Source: Gautieria morchelliformis (lineage: Eukaryota > Basidiomycota > Agaricomycetes > Gomphales > Gomphaceae). Taken from it: 64,000 nucleotides of DNA. Shown one piece after another: positions 10,250-22,940 of this stretch; positions within the stretch are counted from its first letter, which is position 1, and every line of letters starts with the position of its first letter. The translations under genes and the position numbers were made by a program. Below the pieces are notes generated by a model that saw only the letters and a program-made list of their open reading frames with translations, did no database searches and was not told the origin of the DNA. The DNA lies in NCBI GenBank assembly GCA_015179125.1, contig WHVA01000388.1, positions 47,149-111,148 on the forward strand, given 5' to 3'.

Positions 10250-11663
10250 GGAGATGCACTTCTGCCAACTCCGCTTGCTCCATCACCTCTGCTCCACTTC
10301 CACACTTCAGCTTTTGGAACAACATCATAAGTGAAGCAGCCTGCATAGTACATATCATCCAGGGTTGGTCAGGGGTTGGGGAGGCCAGGGGAGGGCAGGG
10401 TCACTGGTTAGTACCAAGTGATCACCCTGACTGCAGTCAAGTGTGGTATAATATGGGCTCACCAGCAGTGGGGATCCTTAGACTTTTCTCTAATTCCCCC
10501 TCTGTCAGGTAAGATTCCCTTCTATTGTATATTCCCTTCTATGATGTACTCTCAGTTGCCAATGCCACTACAATAGTGTACTTGACAGTGGTTATATTAT
10601 TCTGGGAAGGATATTGAACATTTGTAAGGGGGTGTATCTCATGATGTCAACTTACAACAGTTTTTGTTGAAATGCCTGTAATAACACCCTGGATGGTGCT
10701 TGAACTATTAGCCCTTTTCATAAAACACAACATTCTGAGTCTCCTACATGGGGGAAGTCAGTGGCTGGAGAGAGAGTGGCGAATGTGCATACAACCTGGT
10801 ACTTTGTGATGACTGTTGCCATTGTAGCAGATGTTGTTGTCCCAACGGTTGGGGCTCACGCTGGACTATTTATGTACAAGTGAACCAGTTGTTTTGTTAG
10901 TCGCTACAGTAGTATCAGTAGGGGTAGCATAGATGTGTATGCCAAGGTCATCTGGCATGACATAAACCATTATGCAGGCAGCATTGTTCTCCACAGAACC
11001 TGTGGCTTGCATGGTAAGGTGTACAACATGACTAAACCTGGTGATGTGAGTTGGACAGCAAACCATACCAGTAACCAGGAATTGACAAACACAATCTTTA
11101 TGGTGGTTATTGGGTGGCTATCCTCCTTGACAATATGAACAAGATGGGGAAGGTGGGCAGAAGTCCTGACAGGATTTCCCTGGCCAAGGCAGATTCCCTT
11201 ATAGGTTTCAGTTGGGGCTGCCATTCTTGAGAGTTGTGAGTTAACAAAGGTAGTTCAGAGATGGTGATTTGCAAGAGATAAGTTTCTCTGCCCTAACCCC
11301 TGTCATGAAAAGAAGGAGGTCAGACTGACGTGAGGATTTGATCACTCGGAGAGATCTGGTAAGTGCAGGGCCTTTTCCGGATGGCGACGATCAATGAGAG
11401 CATCCCAGAATCACATGTCAGCAGGATCCCATGGCAAGAAGACTGCCTTGCCGCAGATGCACATCATGCATGGTACTTTGTACGTAAATGATCTCAGTGT
11501 CACATGGCACACCTCAGCTTCTCCTACTAGTACTTGACACCTATACCATCACCCTTCTATTGTAGATTCCTTTATTTATGTATATACTTTGGATTTCCCC
11601 TCTGTCAGCTCACATGACTGTGTGAACTCTGTGACACACAAGGGTTGCCCTTACAAGAAGTAC
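10250..11663 (+). repeat. Repeat B copy 2, split by a ~1-kb insertion
   Basis: The 10250-10545 part carries CTTTTGGAACAACATC, GGTATAATATGGGCTC and TTCCCCCTCTGTCAGG. The 11560-11663 part carries GGATTTCCCCTCTGTCAG and AGGGTTGCCCTTACA, which follow directly in copy 1. The intervening ~1014 bp (about 10546-11559) is unrelated and gene-free. CCTTCTAT-like words occur at both junctions, but I could not fix a clean duplication. Confidence 0.55.
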
Positions 11664-11879
11664 AAGGCAAGGAGATATGTTAGAGACTCACAGCGCCATA
11701 CTAGCAAGCCTGGTTGTTGTGATACGATTGAGTTCTGGAGCAGGTTGAGATAACAATGGTTGTAGTCACCAAAATAATGTCAGGGGAAGCTACACATGAG
11801 ACACTGGTGAAGATCATCAATGATGAACATGATGTTATTGCAGATTTGGTGAGCCTCATGAGCAAACTGTCAGGGTGCC

Positions 11880-12062
11880 TCCAACTTCACTTCCACTTCT
11901 AGAGGCACATCCACCAATTCCACTCACTCTGTCACTTCTGATCTGCCTCTGCATTTCTGCTTTTGGAACAGTGTCAGAAGTCAAGCAGCTCATGTAGTAT
12001 GTGGCATCCAGTTGGGCAGGGTTTGGGCAGGCCAGGGGAGGACAGGGTTGCTGGTGAGTGCC
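11880..12062 (+). repeat. Repeat B copy 3 (partial)
   Basis: CTTTTGGAACAGTGTCAGAA followed by CAGGCCAGGGGAGGACAGGG matches the first block of the other copies. The downstream TATAATATGGGCTC block is absent. Confidence 0.55.
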
Positions 12063-13712
12063 AAACAATTGTGCTAAGGAATATTTCCAGTGGAACAACT
12101 AAATCCCTGAAGTTCATCAATGATACTATTGATGAGGTGGTAGCAGACCAACATTGCCAAGTAATAGCTAAAAGAATGGTATAGCCAACACAGCCTGGTG
12201 CCATAGTGCAACTGGGGTGTAATGCTGGCCCAAGCACCTTTGTATCTGGGAGTTTATCTGAAATTTTAAAAGTAACAAATGGGCTGCAGAGGAGATGTCT
12301 GTGCTCTCCAAAGCAAGCAAGGGTTGTCCTTATACCTTTTTGATTTCTTCTTGGATAGAATCCAGGGAAGGGGTCCACACAGCTGGATTTCAGCCTGTTT
12401 GAGCATGGCAGATCATGGTTGCAATGCAGATTGGCCACATGAGTTTCCTAGGGCAAACTGTTGATGTAAGCATCTGTAAAGGGGTATAAGCAGTGAACAC
12501 AGGGTCAACTTGGGATGGTAAGAAACATCGGAAACACAGTGACACTTGATCACTGGTCTTGGTCATGCATGAAGACAGGGTAGAGGGTGATTATAAATCA
12601 AGAAAAACAAGAAAATGATGGGGATTATTCTACATGGGGTTTCAGAAGATGGGGATTATATGAACATACATAATTCCCTTCTCAACATGCAATAGCTCCA
12701 TGATCAGCTGTCCTTGCCCTGTAGACAATCAGCATGAATGATCTTTTCCTTGAGATCCAATGTATATGTGCCTGTATATACACTCAATCTCTGTGTCCCT
12801 TCCAAAGGACAGTCAAATAGTGTGTCAGCTCAATCCAATGCAGTGCACAGTGTGTTGACTTACGATTGAGGGGTTTAATAATAGAGGACCTCCGATCAAC
12901 AGCAATGACATGATACCGCAGTCATACAAGGTCGGACATGTGCAGATAGTGCATGGCTGCTGTTCTAACTTGTTCCCGTGACTGCAGGCAGCTCCCACTG
13001 CAAGTCTGGCTTTCAAATCAGCACGAACACAATGGTGTTACAGACATTCTGAGTCACCTTTGTATAGATATCTCAAGCCTCAGTTCTATTCACATTCAAG
13101 GATCCATGCTGAGCTTGTTATGATGTATTTCAGCTGCCTCACAACATCTAAGTTGAATAAAGTGATGTTAGCTCAACTTAACAGAGGACATAGTACTTTG
13201 ACTTGACTTACCGCATATAATAATTTGAATACAATGATACAATGGATTAGTAGCAGTCCTGAAGCCATACATGCAATGTGCAGCCTGGATGTCAGTTATA
13301 TACCATGGCCAAGTTGCATGACATGACTTACACATTGTTATTGTGCATTACTTATATTATTCTACCCTTTTAACTATTTTTCCCACCATCCTAGCTCCAT
13401 TTCTCCCAATCTTGCCTTTCCTTACCATTGTGCCTCCTTTTTGATCCCCTTCATCCACATTGAGCTGACCCTGTCTCAGAAGCTAGTTATATACTAGAGA
13501 TGGGCCTGTATTCTACTTTAGCTTGCATATTATGTCCTACTGGATTCCTCCTCTTCAGAGACCCACCTGCACCTGAGTCCGCTAGTTCACACCTCTTATT
13601 TCCTTTTGTAGGATGCTGAGATTGATACATGAGCCCACAGTCCTTCTGCCACTTCATTCAACCATGTGACTCAACCCCTCTATTCTATTGTTGACAGCAC
13701 AGTACAACTGCC
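12063..13712. other. No gene recognised
   Basis: About 1.65 kb between repeat B and copia-2. Frames up to ~150 codons here are interrupted, compositionally ordinary and unlike any protein I know. No TIR or LTR boundaries were found. The CTGCC at 13708-13712 is the copia-2 target duplication. Confidence 0.45.
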
Positions 13713-13978
13713 TGTAGGAGTCTGTACCGAAGGTCAGTCTCAGTCTCACGTTATGTGTGATATGACTTTTGTATACCTGTACCGAAGGTCAGGTCTAGGT
13801 ACAAAGACTATCAGTACATATGTGTAAAAGAATCATGCGAGAGCACTTTACCTCAGTCTCACGTTATGTGTGATATGACTGAGGAAAGAGGTGTGAACTC
13901 CACCTGTGCATCTCAAGTACCTCATGTCTGTGGGTGGTTGTATACGTGTCGGTACTGTCACGCCTTATAACTCCAACA
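13713..13978 (-). repeat. Copia-2 3' LTR
   Basis: 266 bp. The plus strand reads TGTAGGAGTCTG...AACTCCAACA. It contains two CTGTACCGAAGGTCAG words and two ACGTTATGTGTGATATGAC words as internal direct repeats. The adjacent CCCCCTCAAGCG is the purine tract on the coding strand. Confidence 0.92.
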
Positions 13979-13994
13979 CACCCCCTCAAGCGTT

Positions 13995-14340
13995 GACCCC
14001 GACGCTAGCAGTCCTCCATAGGTCTGGTCTGGGCACCAGGTGAGAGAAGGTGGGCCGGGCTAAGGATTTTGTAAGCAGGTCGGCCAAATTTTCTTTGCTC
14101 GCAACATGAGGGAATTCCACCTCGCCCCGTTCAACTCATTCACGGATAAAATGGTGCATGACATCGATATGTTTTGTCTGAGCATGGAAGGTGGGGTCCT
14201 TCGTAAGGCTAATAGCACCGTTGTTGTCACATTGGATCCGTATAGATCCCTTCTGCTCAAAACCAATTAACTTCAGTAGTGATCTGAGCCATAACGCCTC
14301 TTTCGTCGCATAGCTGCACACCATGCACTCGGCTTCAACG
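13995..14340 (-). pseudogene. Copia-2 RNase H, distal half
   Basis: The minus strand reads ECMVCSYATKEALWLRSLL, then IRIQCDNNGAISL, TFHAQTKHIDVMHHFIRE, the conserved C-terminal half of copia RNase H. The preceding residues TSSV lie beyond the solo LTR at 15619, and joining across it gives VVTSSVEAEC in frame. Frame changes near 14140 break it. Confidence 0.85.
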
Positions 14341-15613
14341 TGTCAAGATTGGTTTTTAGGCGTTAATATCGTGTATTAGTGAACACAGTGAATGCCCGAA
14401 TGACTTGTGCGAATAAGTATGCCATTCGGCGAATAGGTGAACCAATAAATGTTCACAAGATAAGAGGGCTGCCCGAACGGGGCTCACCCTATCTACAGTT
14501 GTAGCGAAATAGCCCGTGGTACTTGACGATGTAACGTGCAAGGTCTCACGGAAGGGCTGTCTAAGTCTCGACAATCCCTTCGCCGGCAAAGGTGCTCCTT
14601 CGGAGCCCTTCGCCAACAGCACAGAGAATAGTTTTGAAGGCTAAGGTAATGAAGATGAATTATGAGAACTCACCAGTGATGCCTAAGTCCTCTGCTGGTC
14701 GAAGATAGAAATCTCCAAGAGAATGCTCAAGACGATGATCACAGCGAGGTCAAGTTTGCACAAGATGGACAACGTATGATAATTGAACTGGGGAATATAC
14801 ATGCGAATGTAAACTACTTATATCGAATGCTCGTAAGGTATCAGCGAATAGGAAAGAGGCCATCACGAGTCAGGGTTGGATAGGGGTGCGCAGTCATGAT
14901 ACAACATAGATGAAATAAACATACAATAGAATGAGAGAAGAGGGAGAACATGAAACGACGGAGAGTGATGGTGGCGAAGACACCTATGTACGAAATCATG
15001 TCTTGGGGCCCGCATATACACTGCCCTGCACGGGTTCTTCGTCTACTGGGTTGATCCCACATGACCTACGGGTAGGACGTCCCGCAAACACACCCTGCTC
15101 ATATGAACACCAAAAGGGGGTTGGATCGAGAAGCTGATGGAGTTACTGACAAGCCATCATGCAGGATAGGGATGTTGATCATGATTTGATGGTGTGCCTG
15201 CTGGCGAATGATGCGAGCAGCGAATGGCTGTTTGGCGAAATGTGAGGAAGGGCGAACAGAGATGACATAGAGGTGGAGGGGTCGAGGTGGAGGGCAAAGC
15301 CGAGAGAACACTGGGGAGGAGTAGCGAAAGGGGAAATGGGGATATCAAGGTGCAGGAAATACACAGGTCATGACAATCCGATTATCAGAACACCATTGGA
15401 AGAGGGTCGAGCAGAGGAGGTGATAGGCCCAGTGATGACTGCCAAGTGAGTCCAAAGACGTCGATCATGCGTTGACAGCGTGGCTATGGTAATTGGCGCG
15501 AACAGCGAGAATTGGTTGCCGAACATGACAATGGCGATTGGAACGAACACGGAGATGGAGTGAGAAATGGCAGGACAGAGCACCTGAGTATGAGAAATAA
15601 ACGCGTCATGACA
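14341..15613 (+). mobile_element. Solo LTR, family A (1273 bp)
   Basis: Starts TGTCAAGATTGG and ends TCATGACA, flanked by a perfect 5-bp duplication CAACG (14336-14340, 15614-15618). It has no internal coding region. TG...CA ends with 5-bp TSDs and no second LTR indicate a solo LTR left by LTR-LTR recombination. Orientation is arbitrary because the parent element is not in the window. A ~1.24-kb relative lies at 57491-58733. Confidence 0.88.
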
Positions 15614-15618
15614 CAACG

Positions 15619-16097
15619 CTTGAAGTCACAACCATCGATTGCTTTTTTGAGCTCCACAATATCAGGCCTCGACCCAGGCTAAACACATAAGCAGCGACCA
15701 AACGACGATCATCACGATCAGAAGCCCAATCTGAGTCGACATATCCGGATAACTGAATGTCTTTTCCACCTAGGACAAGTTCAAGGTCATGGGTCATGTA
15801 GAGGTATGTGATCGTCCGTTGTGCCTGTGTCCAGTGGCCACGTCCAGGGTTGGAGCTGAATTGGCTCAGGTGCGCTACTGCAAAAGCAATGTCCAGTTGT
15901 GTACCCGTCGCTGCATACATCATGGAACCAATAGCAGTGAGGTAAGGGACCTTCCTCATGTCCTCCTTGTCTTCTTCGCTTACTGGGCACATATCTTTGC
16001 CTAGAACCACCATTGAGTCTAGGGACGTGTATTGGGCATTCATGCCGAGAAGGTTCAGTTGTTTTGTAATAGTTTCGATGTATGTGGCTTGCGCCAG
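15619..16097 (-). pseudogene. Copia-2 RT end and RNase H, proximal half
   Basis: The minus strand begins after the gypsy insertion with QATYIETITKQLNLLGM, then VPYLTAIGSMMYAATGTQLDIAF (landmarks VPYLTAIGSMMYA and QLDIAF), LSGYVDSDWASDRDDRR and SSKKQSMVVTSS. These are the RT thumb/connection and the first acidic residue of copia RNase H. The SDW and DDRR motifs are intact. Confidence 0.88.
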
Positions 16098-16310
16098 TGT
16101 AAATAACCCGTGTATCTACATGTACATTAGTTATTACATAATCCCAGTGGGCCCCTTAGGGACCCACTGTATAGTTTATGCGTGGGAACCGGCCAGCGGC
16201 CCCCATCGCATCTTACCCTTACACTGTCACTACGTAGCATCAGAATACCACACATTGGTCAAGTTCTGTCGTGCTCTTGTGACTTAAGGCTTAAGATAGA
16301 CATCTTTACA
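16098..16310 (+). repeat. Gypsy 5' LTR
   Basis: TGTAAATAACCCGTGTATC...CATCTTTACA, 213 bp. It contains the near-palindrome GGGCCCCTTAGGGACCC. No tRNA-3'-end type PBS (starting TGG) directly follows it, so the primer is unknown. Confidence 0.92.
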
Positions 16311-16448
16311 CCTTTTTGAACTATCCTGCGGTTGATAGCCACGCGACCAACCGATAGTGGATTCGAAGCAATCTTGAAAAAGATCGCTGCATCGACGACT
16401 AAACATCGTTGAGACCCTCCAGTAGACCTTCTACTGTCGGCTGCAAGC

Positions 16449-18745
16449 ATGATGATTCCACACAGTCGAAGACGGACACGAGCGACAAGCTCGAGGTCCA
16501 CGCCCCAGGCGCAGCCCAGCGACACGACGGCTGACGCTATCCTGGACCAAGAGAACAGGACGATAGAAGACGGAGAGATCGTAGATCTCACCGCCCTCGT
16601 CCCCTCAGTAGAGGACAAGGAAAACCCCGACCACGTCTCGTCGAGCGTGGCCGAGGAAGAGATGAGCCGGCGCCACCCCCCCATCTCTCTCTGCCCAAGG
16701 ACAAAGGAAAGGGCAGAGAAGTCTCGCCGTCGTTAGACGGTAGAGCAACAACGTCTAGGCGGGCACAAAGCCACGACTCAAACCGACGCTCACGAAGTAG
16801 AGCGATGATGATCGTCCCTGAAGGAGGACGACGGCAAAAAAGACGAGCCCCAGACGATGGTCAGGACTCGGAATACTTGAGCTCTAGTCGCAAGAGCTTG
16901 AGGGCTCACACCATCAACCACGAGATGGCAGAGGCTCTGAACAAACAGGTGCAGGCTGCGCTGCACCGAAGTACGCTGACGTGCCACAAGCACGATCAGC
17001 TGGCATCGCAGCTTGACAACGCCGCCGCCACCCTAATGGCAATTGGCAAGGAACTCCACCAGGCGGAGGAGGTCAGGCTGCAAGATGCAGCCACGCTGGA
17101 GGACGTCCAGAAAGCACTCCACCCACGCGGGGAACGCGACGCAACTCGTCCGAGCTCGTGACAGTCCGCAGCCAACGAACGCAGTTGCGACGTGGAAGAC
17201 CCGCGCCGAAAGGAGCGAGACAAGCAGCGAATGCCGCCGCCAGCCGTCCCGGTCGAACAGGACGTAAGGTTCGGGAACGAACCTCAAGAACAACCGGCTG
17301 CCCCAACGGACAGCCGTAAAACGATCCAACAGATCGTTAGGGATCAGGTCGCCTCAGAGCCTGACTCTGAAACGACAACCGAGAGCTTAGAGCTCGAAGT
17401 CGCACACTGGCAGTGTAAAGAAGCTGCAGCCGCGTGCCACCACACATGGGCACTCGAGCTACTAGCGAAGAACGCTGAAGAGACAGTGGCCCACAGCCAC
17501 ACCGCTCAGCTGCCCGACGAGCAGCTCACGCAAGCCGTACAAGACGCACGGCAGGCACGCGCAGCCTACAACAGCAGGCTACGGATCCGCAACGCAGGAC
17601 TGACCGGGGACACCAGGCACAAAACTCCCTCAGAACCAAGAGCACAAAATGCTCCCGATCCTGAGCCCGATCCGGGCCCAGGGCCCGTCAGGGCATATAA
17701 CAACCTGCCCCGCGCGGTGTCACAACCGCGCGAATGATCCATGGCCCCAACGGAAGGCCAGGGAATCCCTGACCAGGCCGACGTCATACCAATGGAGCCG
17801 TACGACGGGATCACATGGATGATCCGCATGGCGTTAGCAGACGCCGCGGACACAGACCCGGAGAAGTCTGTGCTAGCGAAAGCCGGCGTAAAATTGGCCC
17901 ACCCCGAGCCATATGCCGGGGGATCTGACCTCGAAGAGTTTGAAATCTTCATGGCAGCCATCCTACAATGGCTAAAAATGAATTGCCTCCTAGGGCCAAC
18001 CAGCATTGACATGCAGGTCGGCTATGTGGGCACTCGCCTCACCGGCGAAGCCCAGGAATGGTTCCTTCGAAACGTTGAATGCTTCGATCGCCAGGTCCAC
18101 AGCTGGACGCTGGAAACCGTGATGCAAGGCCTTCAAAAAAGGTTCCTGCACACACTGACGTACCATCACGCATCAAATAAATTCGACGCGGTCATGCAAG
18201 GCATGAAAACCGTTCAGGAGATGCTGAATGAGCTCACGAAATACGTGGCACGTATGATACAGCCGCCAGACGAGTACACATTCCGGAGACGGTTCGTATC
18301 AGCGCTGCGCAACGAGGTCCTCAAAAAGGGCTATAATGCCGAGAGCAGCTCAATAGAGCAACTCTTCGAGATGGCCCGGATGATCAAGGAGGCATCCCGA
18401 TACAACATGGGGATGCGCCGCGCAGAAAGCGCAGCAGCAACGGCAAGCGCTGCCCGGCTCACAGGGAGCAAGCCGTTGAGACAAACGGGCCTGACCAGGC
18501 CCAGCCTGTTCGCAAGAAGCGGAACAGGACAACGGCTACCGCCCTCACGCCCAGCACAAGCTGGACGCCCACCTGAAGCTAAACAGCCTCAAGCGTCAGG
18601 GTCATCCCCACGACCTGCCCCACCGATGAAAACGTCAGGCCGGCCTAACGATAGGCCCAGCGGCAGCCAAAGCAACACCACATGCTTTGAATGCGGCCAA
18701 CCTGGCCACAAGAAGGCAGAGTGCCCCAGCTTAGGTCCGGTATAA
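16449..18745 (+). pseudogene. Gypsy gag region (three pieces)
   Basis: An upstream Arg/Ser/Glu-rich frame (16449-16736) is followed by a frame from 16805 that would run to 18745 but for two TGA codons (17159-17161, 17735-17737). The last piece (17741-18745) is the recognisable capsid/nucleocapsid: AGGSDLEEFEIFMAAILQWL, a retrotrans-gag type region, an Arg-rich stretch, and the CCHC knuckle CFECGQPGHKKAEC (~18684-18725). The upstream part has helical, charged sequence. Gag ends in a different phase from protease, overlapping it by ~55 bases, as expected for -1 frameshift expression. Confidence 0.8.
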
Positions 18746-19557
18746 GGACAGCGGCCGCGAGGCGCGACGGTGAAGCCAAGGATCCGGAAGCGGATCTCGG
18801 TCAAAATTCTCTTCAACAAATTGACAAAGAGGGGGAGGGTGATCCCCAACCCAATGACACTCCGGACAACGGAGATGCGCCCACTGAAGAATGGGACCCA
18901 GAGCTGTCCCAATACTATGAATGGGACGAGGAGGTGGAAGACACCACCTACAGGTCCAGCGCGATCAGATTCACACTGGAAGACGAAACTGCCACGAAGG
19001 TTATGGCGGCACGCACGTCGGTCACGCCAGACAAGGCGGCCGAGCCGGTGTATCACCACCGAAGCAAACACAGGACATGGCCAATGCGTCCACGCAGTGA
19101 GAACCGTACCCTATCGGGGTACTGGGAAATAAACGGCGTAAAAGCCCACTGCCTGCTAGATAGCGGCAGCGAAGGGGTACTGCTGTCCCCCGAATTCACG
19201 CGAGCTACAGGGATGAAGACATTCTCCCTGGAGCAACCAATCACGCTGCAGCTAGCCTGCATAGGCAGCCGTTCCACGATCAACTATGGAACGAACACGA
19301 CCATCAAGTTTGGCGTGGGACATACGACAAATATTTCAACATAGCAAACGTTGAATATTACGACGCGATCTTAGGGACACCGTTCCAAGGAGATTCGGCA
19401 TAACCCTGGACTTCTCGAGCCCAGGGACGATTCGCAAGGGAAACGAAGTGATCCCCATGGGCAAGGTCTCATTCGACGACGATGAATCGACGAACGAGGA
19501 CAAAGGGCCACGGGTGAGCAGGATCACCCAGGCACCGAAGCTGAACCTGGCTCATTG
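18691..19557 (+). pseudogene. Gypsy aspartic protease region (frameshifted)
   Basis: GYWEINGVKAHCLLDSGSEG (~19119-19175) contains the DSGS catalytic motif. The frame is lost near 19330 and resumes as YFNIANVEYYDAILGTPF. It shifts again near 19390 and resumes as RFGITLDFSSPGTI, so at least two indels separate it from RT. Confidence 0.82.
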
Positions 19558-19636
19558 AAGCCAGGAGGACGAGTCGCGGGACGACTCGTCCTCGAACTCA
19601 CCCTACAGCCGTAGGGAGAGACGCTCTCACCTAACG

Positions 19637-22600
19637 GTGAAAGCGATGGGAAAGAGGAAAGTGGGCCCGCGCGCCACGGGACCCAATAGACGCCAACAGC
19701 GCCTAATGGCATCTAAGCCAACCACCACCATCATCCTCACGGATGATGACCTTCCTCGCCTCCACGAGGAATGGATGGAACAAATCACTGACCTAGTCAG
19801 TGGAATTCCATTAGAACTCCCGCCACTACGGGAGATCAACCATGAGATCAACCTCATTGATCCCAACAAGCACATGCGGTATCGACTACCGAAATGCCCC
19901 GAACACTTCCGAGAGGAACTGTCGGCTAAAATAGAAAGATACACCACTGCAAAGTGGTGGATTCCGGCAGTAGCGCAGCAGGCAGTGCCCATGCTGTGTG
20001 TGCCAAAGAAGAATGGTACACTGAGAACCGTCTTCAATCTGCGCCAGCAGAACGAGAACACGGTGAAGGACGTCACGCCCTTCCCAGATCAAGATATCAT
20101 ACGCAGCGACATGGCTCGCTGCCGATATTGAACAAAACTCGATATGTCAGAAGCATACGAGCAGATCCGGATCCATCCGGATCACGTAGCAAAGACAGCC
20201 TCTGCCACGATCCTTGGCACCTTCAGGAGCCAGGTGATACAGATGGGGGACTGTAACGCCCCATCAACATTCCAATGGCTGATGACAGCCATTTTCCGTG
20301 ACTGCATAGGTTGCTTCGTCCATGTATACATGGACGACATCTTCATATTCTCGCTCTCAATACAAGAGCATGAAGAGCACCTCTATATCGTCTTTGACAG
20401 ACTGAGGAAGAATCACCTCTTTCTGAGCAAGAAAAAGGTGGACCTCTACTCCAGCTGAATGGAGTGTCTCGGCCATATGATCCATGGCCGGGGGTACATG
20501 CCGACGAGGGCAAGACGCAACGCATCCGCGAGTGGCGCAGGCCATGGACATTCAACGACGTCCAGTGTTTCCTCGGGCTGGTACAGTATCTGGCACACTA
20601 CATGCCGGATGTTAGCGCATATACCACCCCACTATCGGGCTGTACGCGTAATAACCGTCCATTCGAATGGACACCACTACTCGACAAATGCTGGCAAAGC
20701 ATTAAGGCATTGGCCGGTAAGGCCCCGATCCTGCGTCCAGTAGACACAAGGTGCCCAGAGCTGATCTGGGTGATCACCAACGGATCAAAAGCCGGCGTCG
20801 GTGCGGTCTATGGCCAAGGTCCTGACTGGAAAACTTGTCAACCAGCCGGCTTCTTGTCAAAGAAGTTCAGCGTTGCTCAGCAACACTACCGGACTCACGA
20901 GCACGAGACGATCGCGGTGCTCGAGGCTCTCATGAAATGGGAGGACAAACTGCTGGGGCGAAGGTTCACCCTCGTCACAGACCACAAAGGGCTCAAGTAC
21001 TTCGAGACCCAGAAGAGCCTATCTGACTGACAGGTCAGATGGTGGGAGTTTCTCTCCCGGTTCAATTTCAACACCGTTCATGTTGACGGTATAGAGAACA
21101 AGGTGGCGGACTGCCTGTCGCGCTACTACGAGAGCGACACGAGTGATGACAATCACCCGGACCATGTCTTCGTGAACGCGGATGCGCGTTTAGACCCGGA
21201 TGGTGAGTTATTCCCCACCGACCGGTATGTCGAGTTGCGAACAGCGGCGACAAGACGCTCTAAATGCCTCGCTGAGAAGGCAGAGGTGAGAGTAACGGAA
21301 GCCGCCGGATTAAACGAGGGCTCACCAGAGCCCACGAACATCGCCGCGGACGATGACATCAGAGCCATTGCCGCAGGAAATGACGGCGCGCCCCTGCGCC
21401 GGGTCGTCGAGCAAGGCGTAGACCTGTCTAAGGTCCTACGAGACGTGTACCACAGGGACACCATGTTCACAAAGATCATGGCGCACCTGGACGCGCACCC
21501 AAGATTTGGGATCCGGGACGGGCTGATCTGGACTAAGAATCAGCTCAAAAGAGACGTCATTGCCGTCCCCCACTCTGTTCTTCAAGGGGGAAGGAAGCTG
21601 ATCGAAATTATCATCGATCGGGCACATCAGATAATCGGCCACTACGGCCATCTGAAGACTTCAAACTACGTTCGAAGAGCATATTGGTGGCCGGGCATGA
21701 GCCCAGACATAGAAGCATTCTGCACATCGTGCATGAGGTGTCAGATGACGAAAACCGGGCCACAACGGCCCAAAGGCCTACTACACAACCTACCCATTCC
21801 AGATAGGCTGTGGCAGTCGATTGGCATCGACTTCATGGGGCCCCTGCCCAAATCCAACGACTGTGACTACCTGATGGTAGTCATCGACCAACTAACGTTG
21901 CTCGTACACCTCATACCAACCACAACGAGCGTGTCAGCCAAGGGAGTAGCCTGGCTGTTTCTGAAGGAGGTCATTCGACTCCACGGAGTTCCCGACTCCA
22001 TCGTCTCGGACAGAGACTCGAAGTTCACATCGATCTTCTGGCGTGAACTACAGCGACTCATGGGGACTAAGCTCCTCATGTCAACTGCCTTCCATCCCCA
22101 AACGGATGGAGCAACCGAGCGGGCAAACCGCTCGATTGGCCAGATATTGCGCGCGGTCGTCAGAGACGATCAGAAGGATTGGGCATTGAAATGCCCAATG
22201 GTTGAGGTGGCCCTCAACAGCAACGTCAGTGCGACCACAGGGTTCGCACATCAGGCAAAATGGAACCTGATGGCGGCACACGATGCAATCATAGAGCATC
22301 GAGTGACGCAAACATTTCACACAAATAAGAAACGTATGGCGAGCGACAGGTATGCGGCCAACGACCGCGTCTACCTTTCGACACAAAACCTAACTCTCCC
22401 AAAAGGAAGAGCCAGAAAGCTAGTCCTGCGGTACATCGGACCGTACCGCGTCGTCGAGGCTCACAACGATGCCTCGACGGTGACCCTCGATCTTCCCGAC
22501 GAACTGAAAAGCCGTCACATTTCACCGGTCTTCCATTCCAGCCTCATACGGCGATACGAGGCTAACAACAACAAATTGTTCCCTCGTCGTGAGGCCAAGT

Positions 22601-22821
22601 CATTTTATGACTTCGGAGCAAATGACGACGAGGAGTGGCTCGTCGATGAGATTATCACACATCGATGGATAAACTCAACGGACCTGGAGTTCCAGGTCCG
22701 TTGGACCCTAGGCGACGTGACGTGGGAACCCATGTCGTCCTGCAAGGACCTTGAAGCCCTAGATAGCTATCTAGCGCTTCGGGGGGTGGGCAAACCACGT
22801 GACCTCCCCAGACGCCACTAG
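19637..22821 (+). pseudogene. Gypsy pol: RT, RNase H, integrase, chromodomain
   Basis: RT shows RYRLPKCPEHFREEL, VPKKNGTLRTVFNLR, KLDMSEAYEQIRIHP and the catalytic VYMDDIF (~20322). RNase H shows the YPEL-like WVITNGSKAGVGAVYGQ, HYRTHEHE and TDHKGLKYF. Integrase has an HHCC zinc finger (H-x4-H...C-x2-C, ~21620-21745), GIDFMGPLPKSNDCDYLMV, SIVSDRDSKFTS and FHPQTDGATERANRS. The C-terminus EWLVDEIITHRW...FQVRWTLGDVTWEP is a chromodomain. TGA stops at 20129, 20456 and 21028, plus an extra G near 20490-20500, break it. The integrase part is one open frame (21103-22821). Confidence 0.92.
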
Positions 22822-22940
22822 ACGCGTCTGTCACGTGCAGACCACGTGATGCACCGGCCACGGTGCGGTTAAATTTTCACCTCGGATCTTTCCGAGGGCG
22901 CATCGCTTCTTGGAAGCTAACCACCATCATCCCAACGACG

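Noticed and set aside
10183..10512. 109-codon plus-strand frame in repeat B as a gene
   Set aside because: The frame is not conserved in the other repeat B copies.
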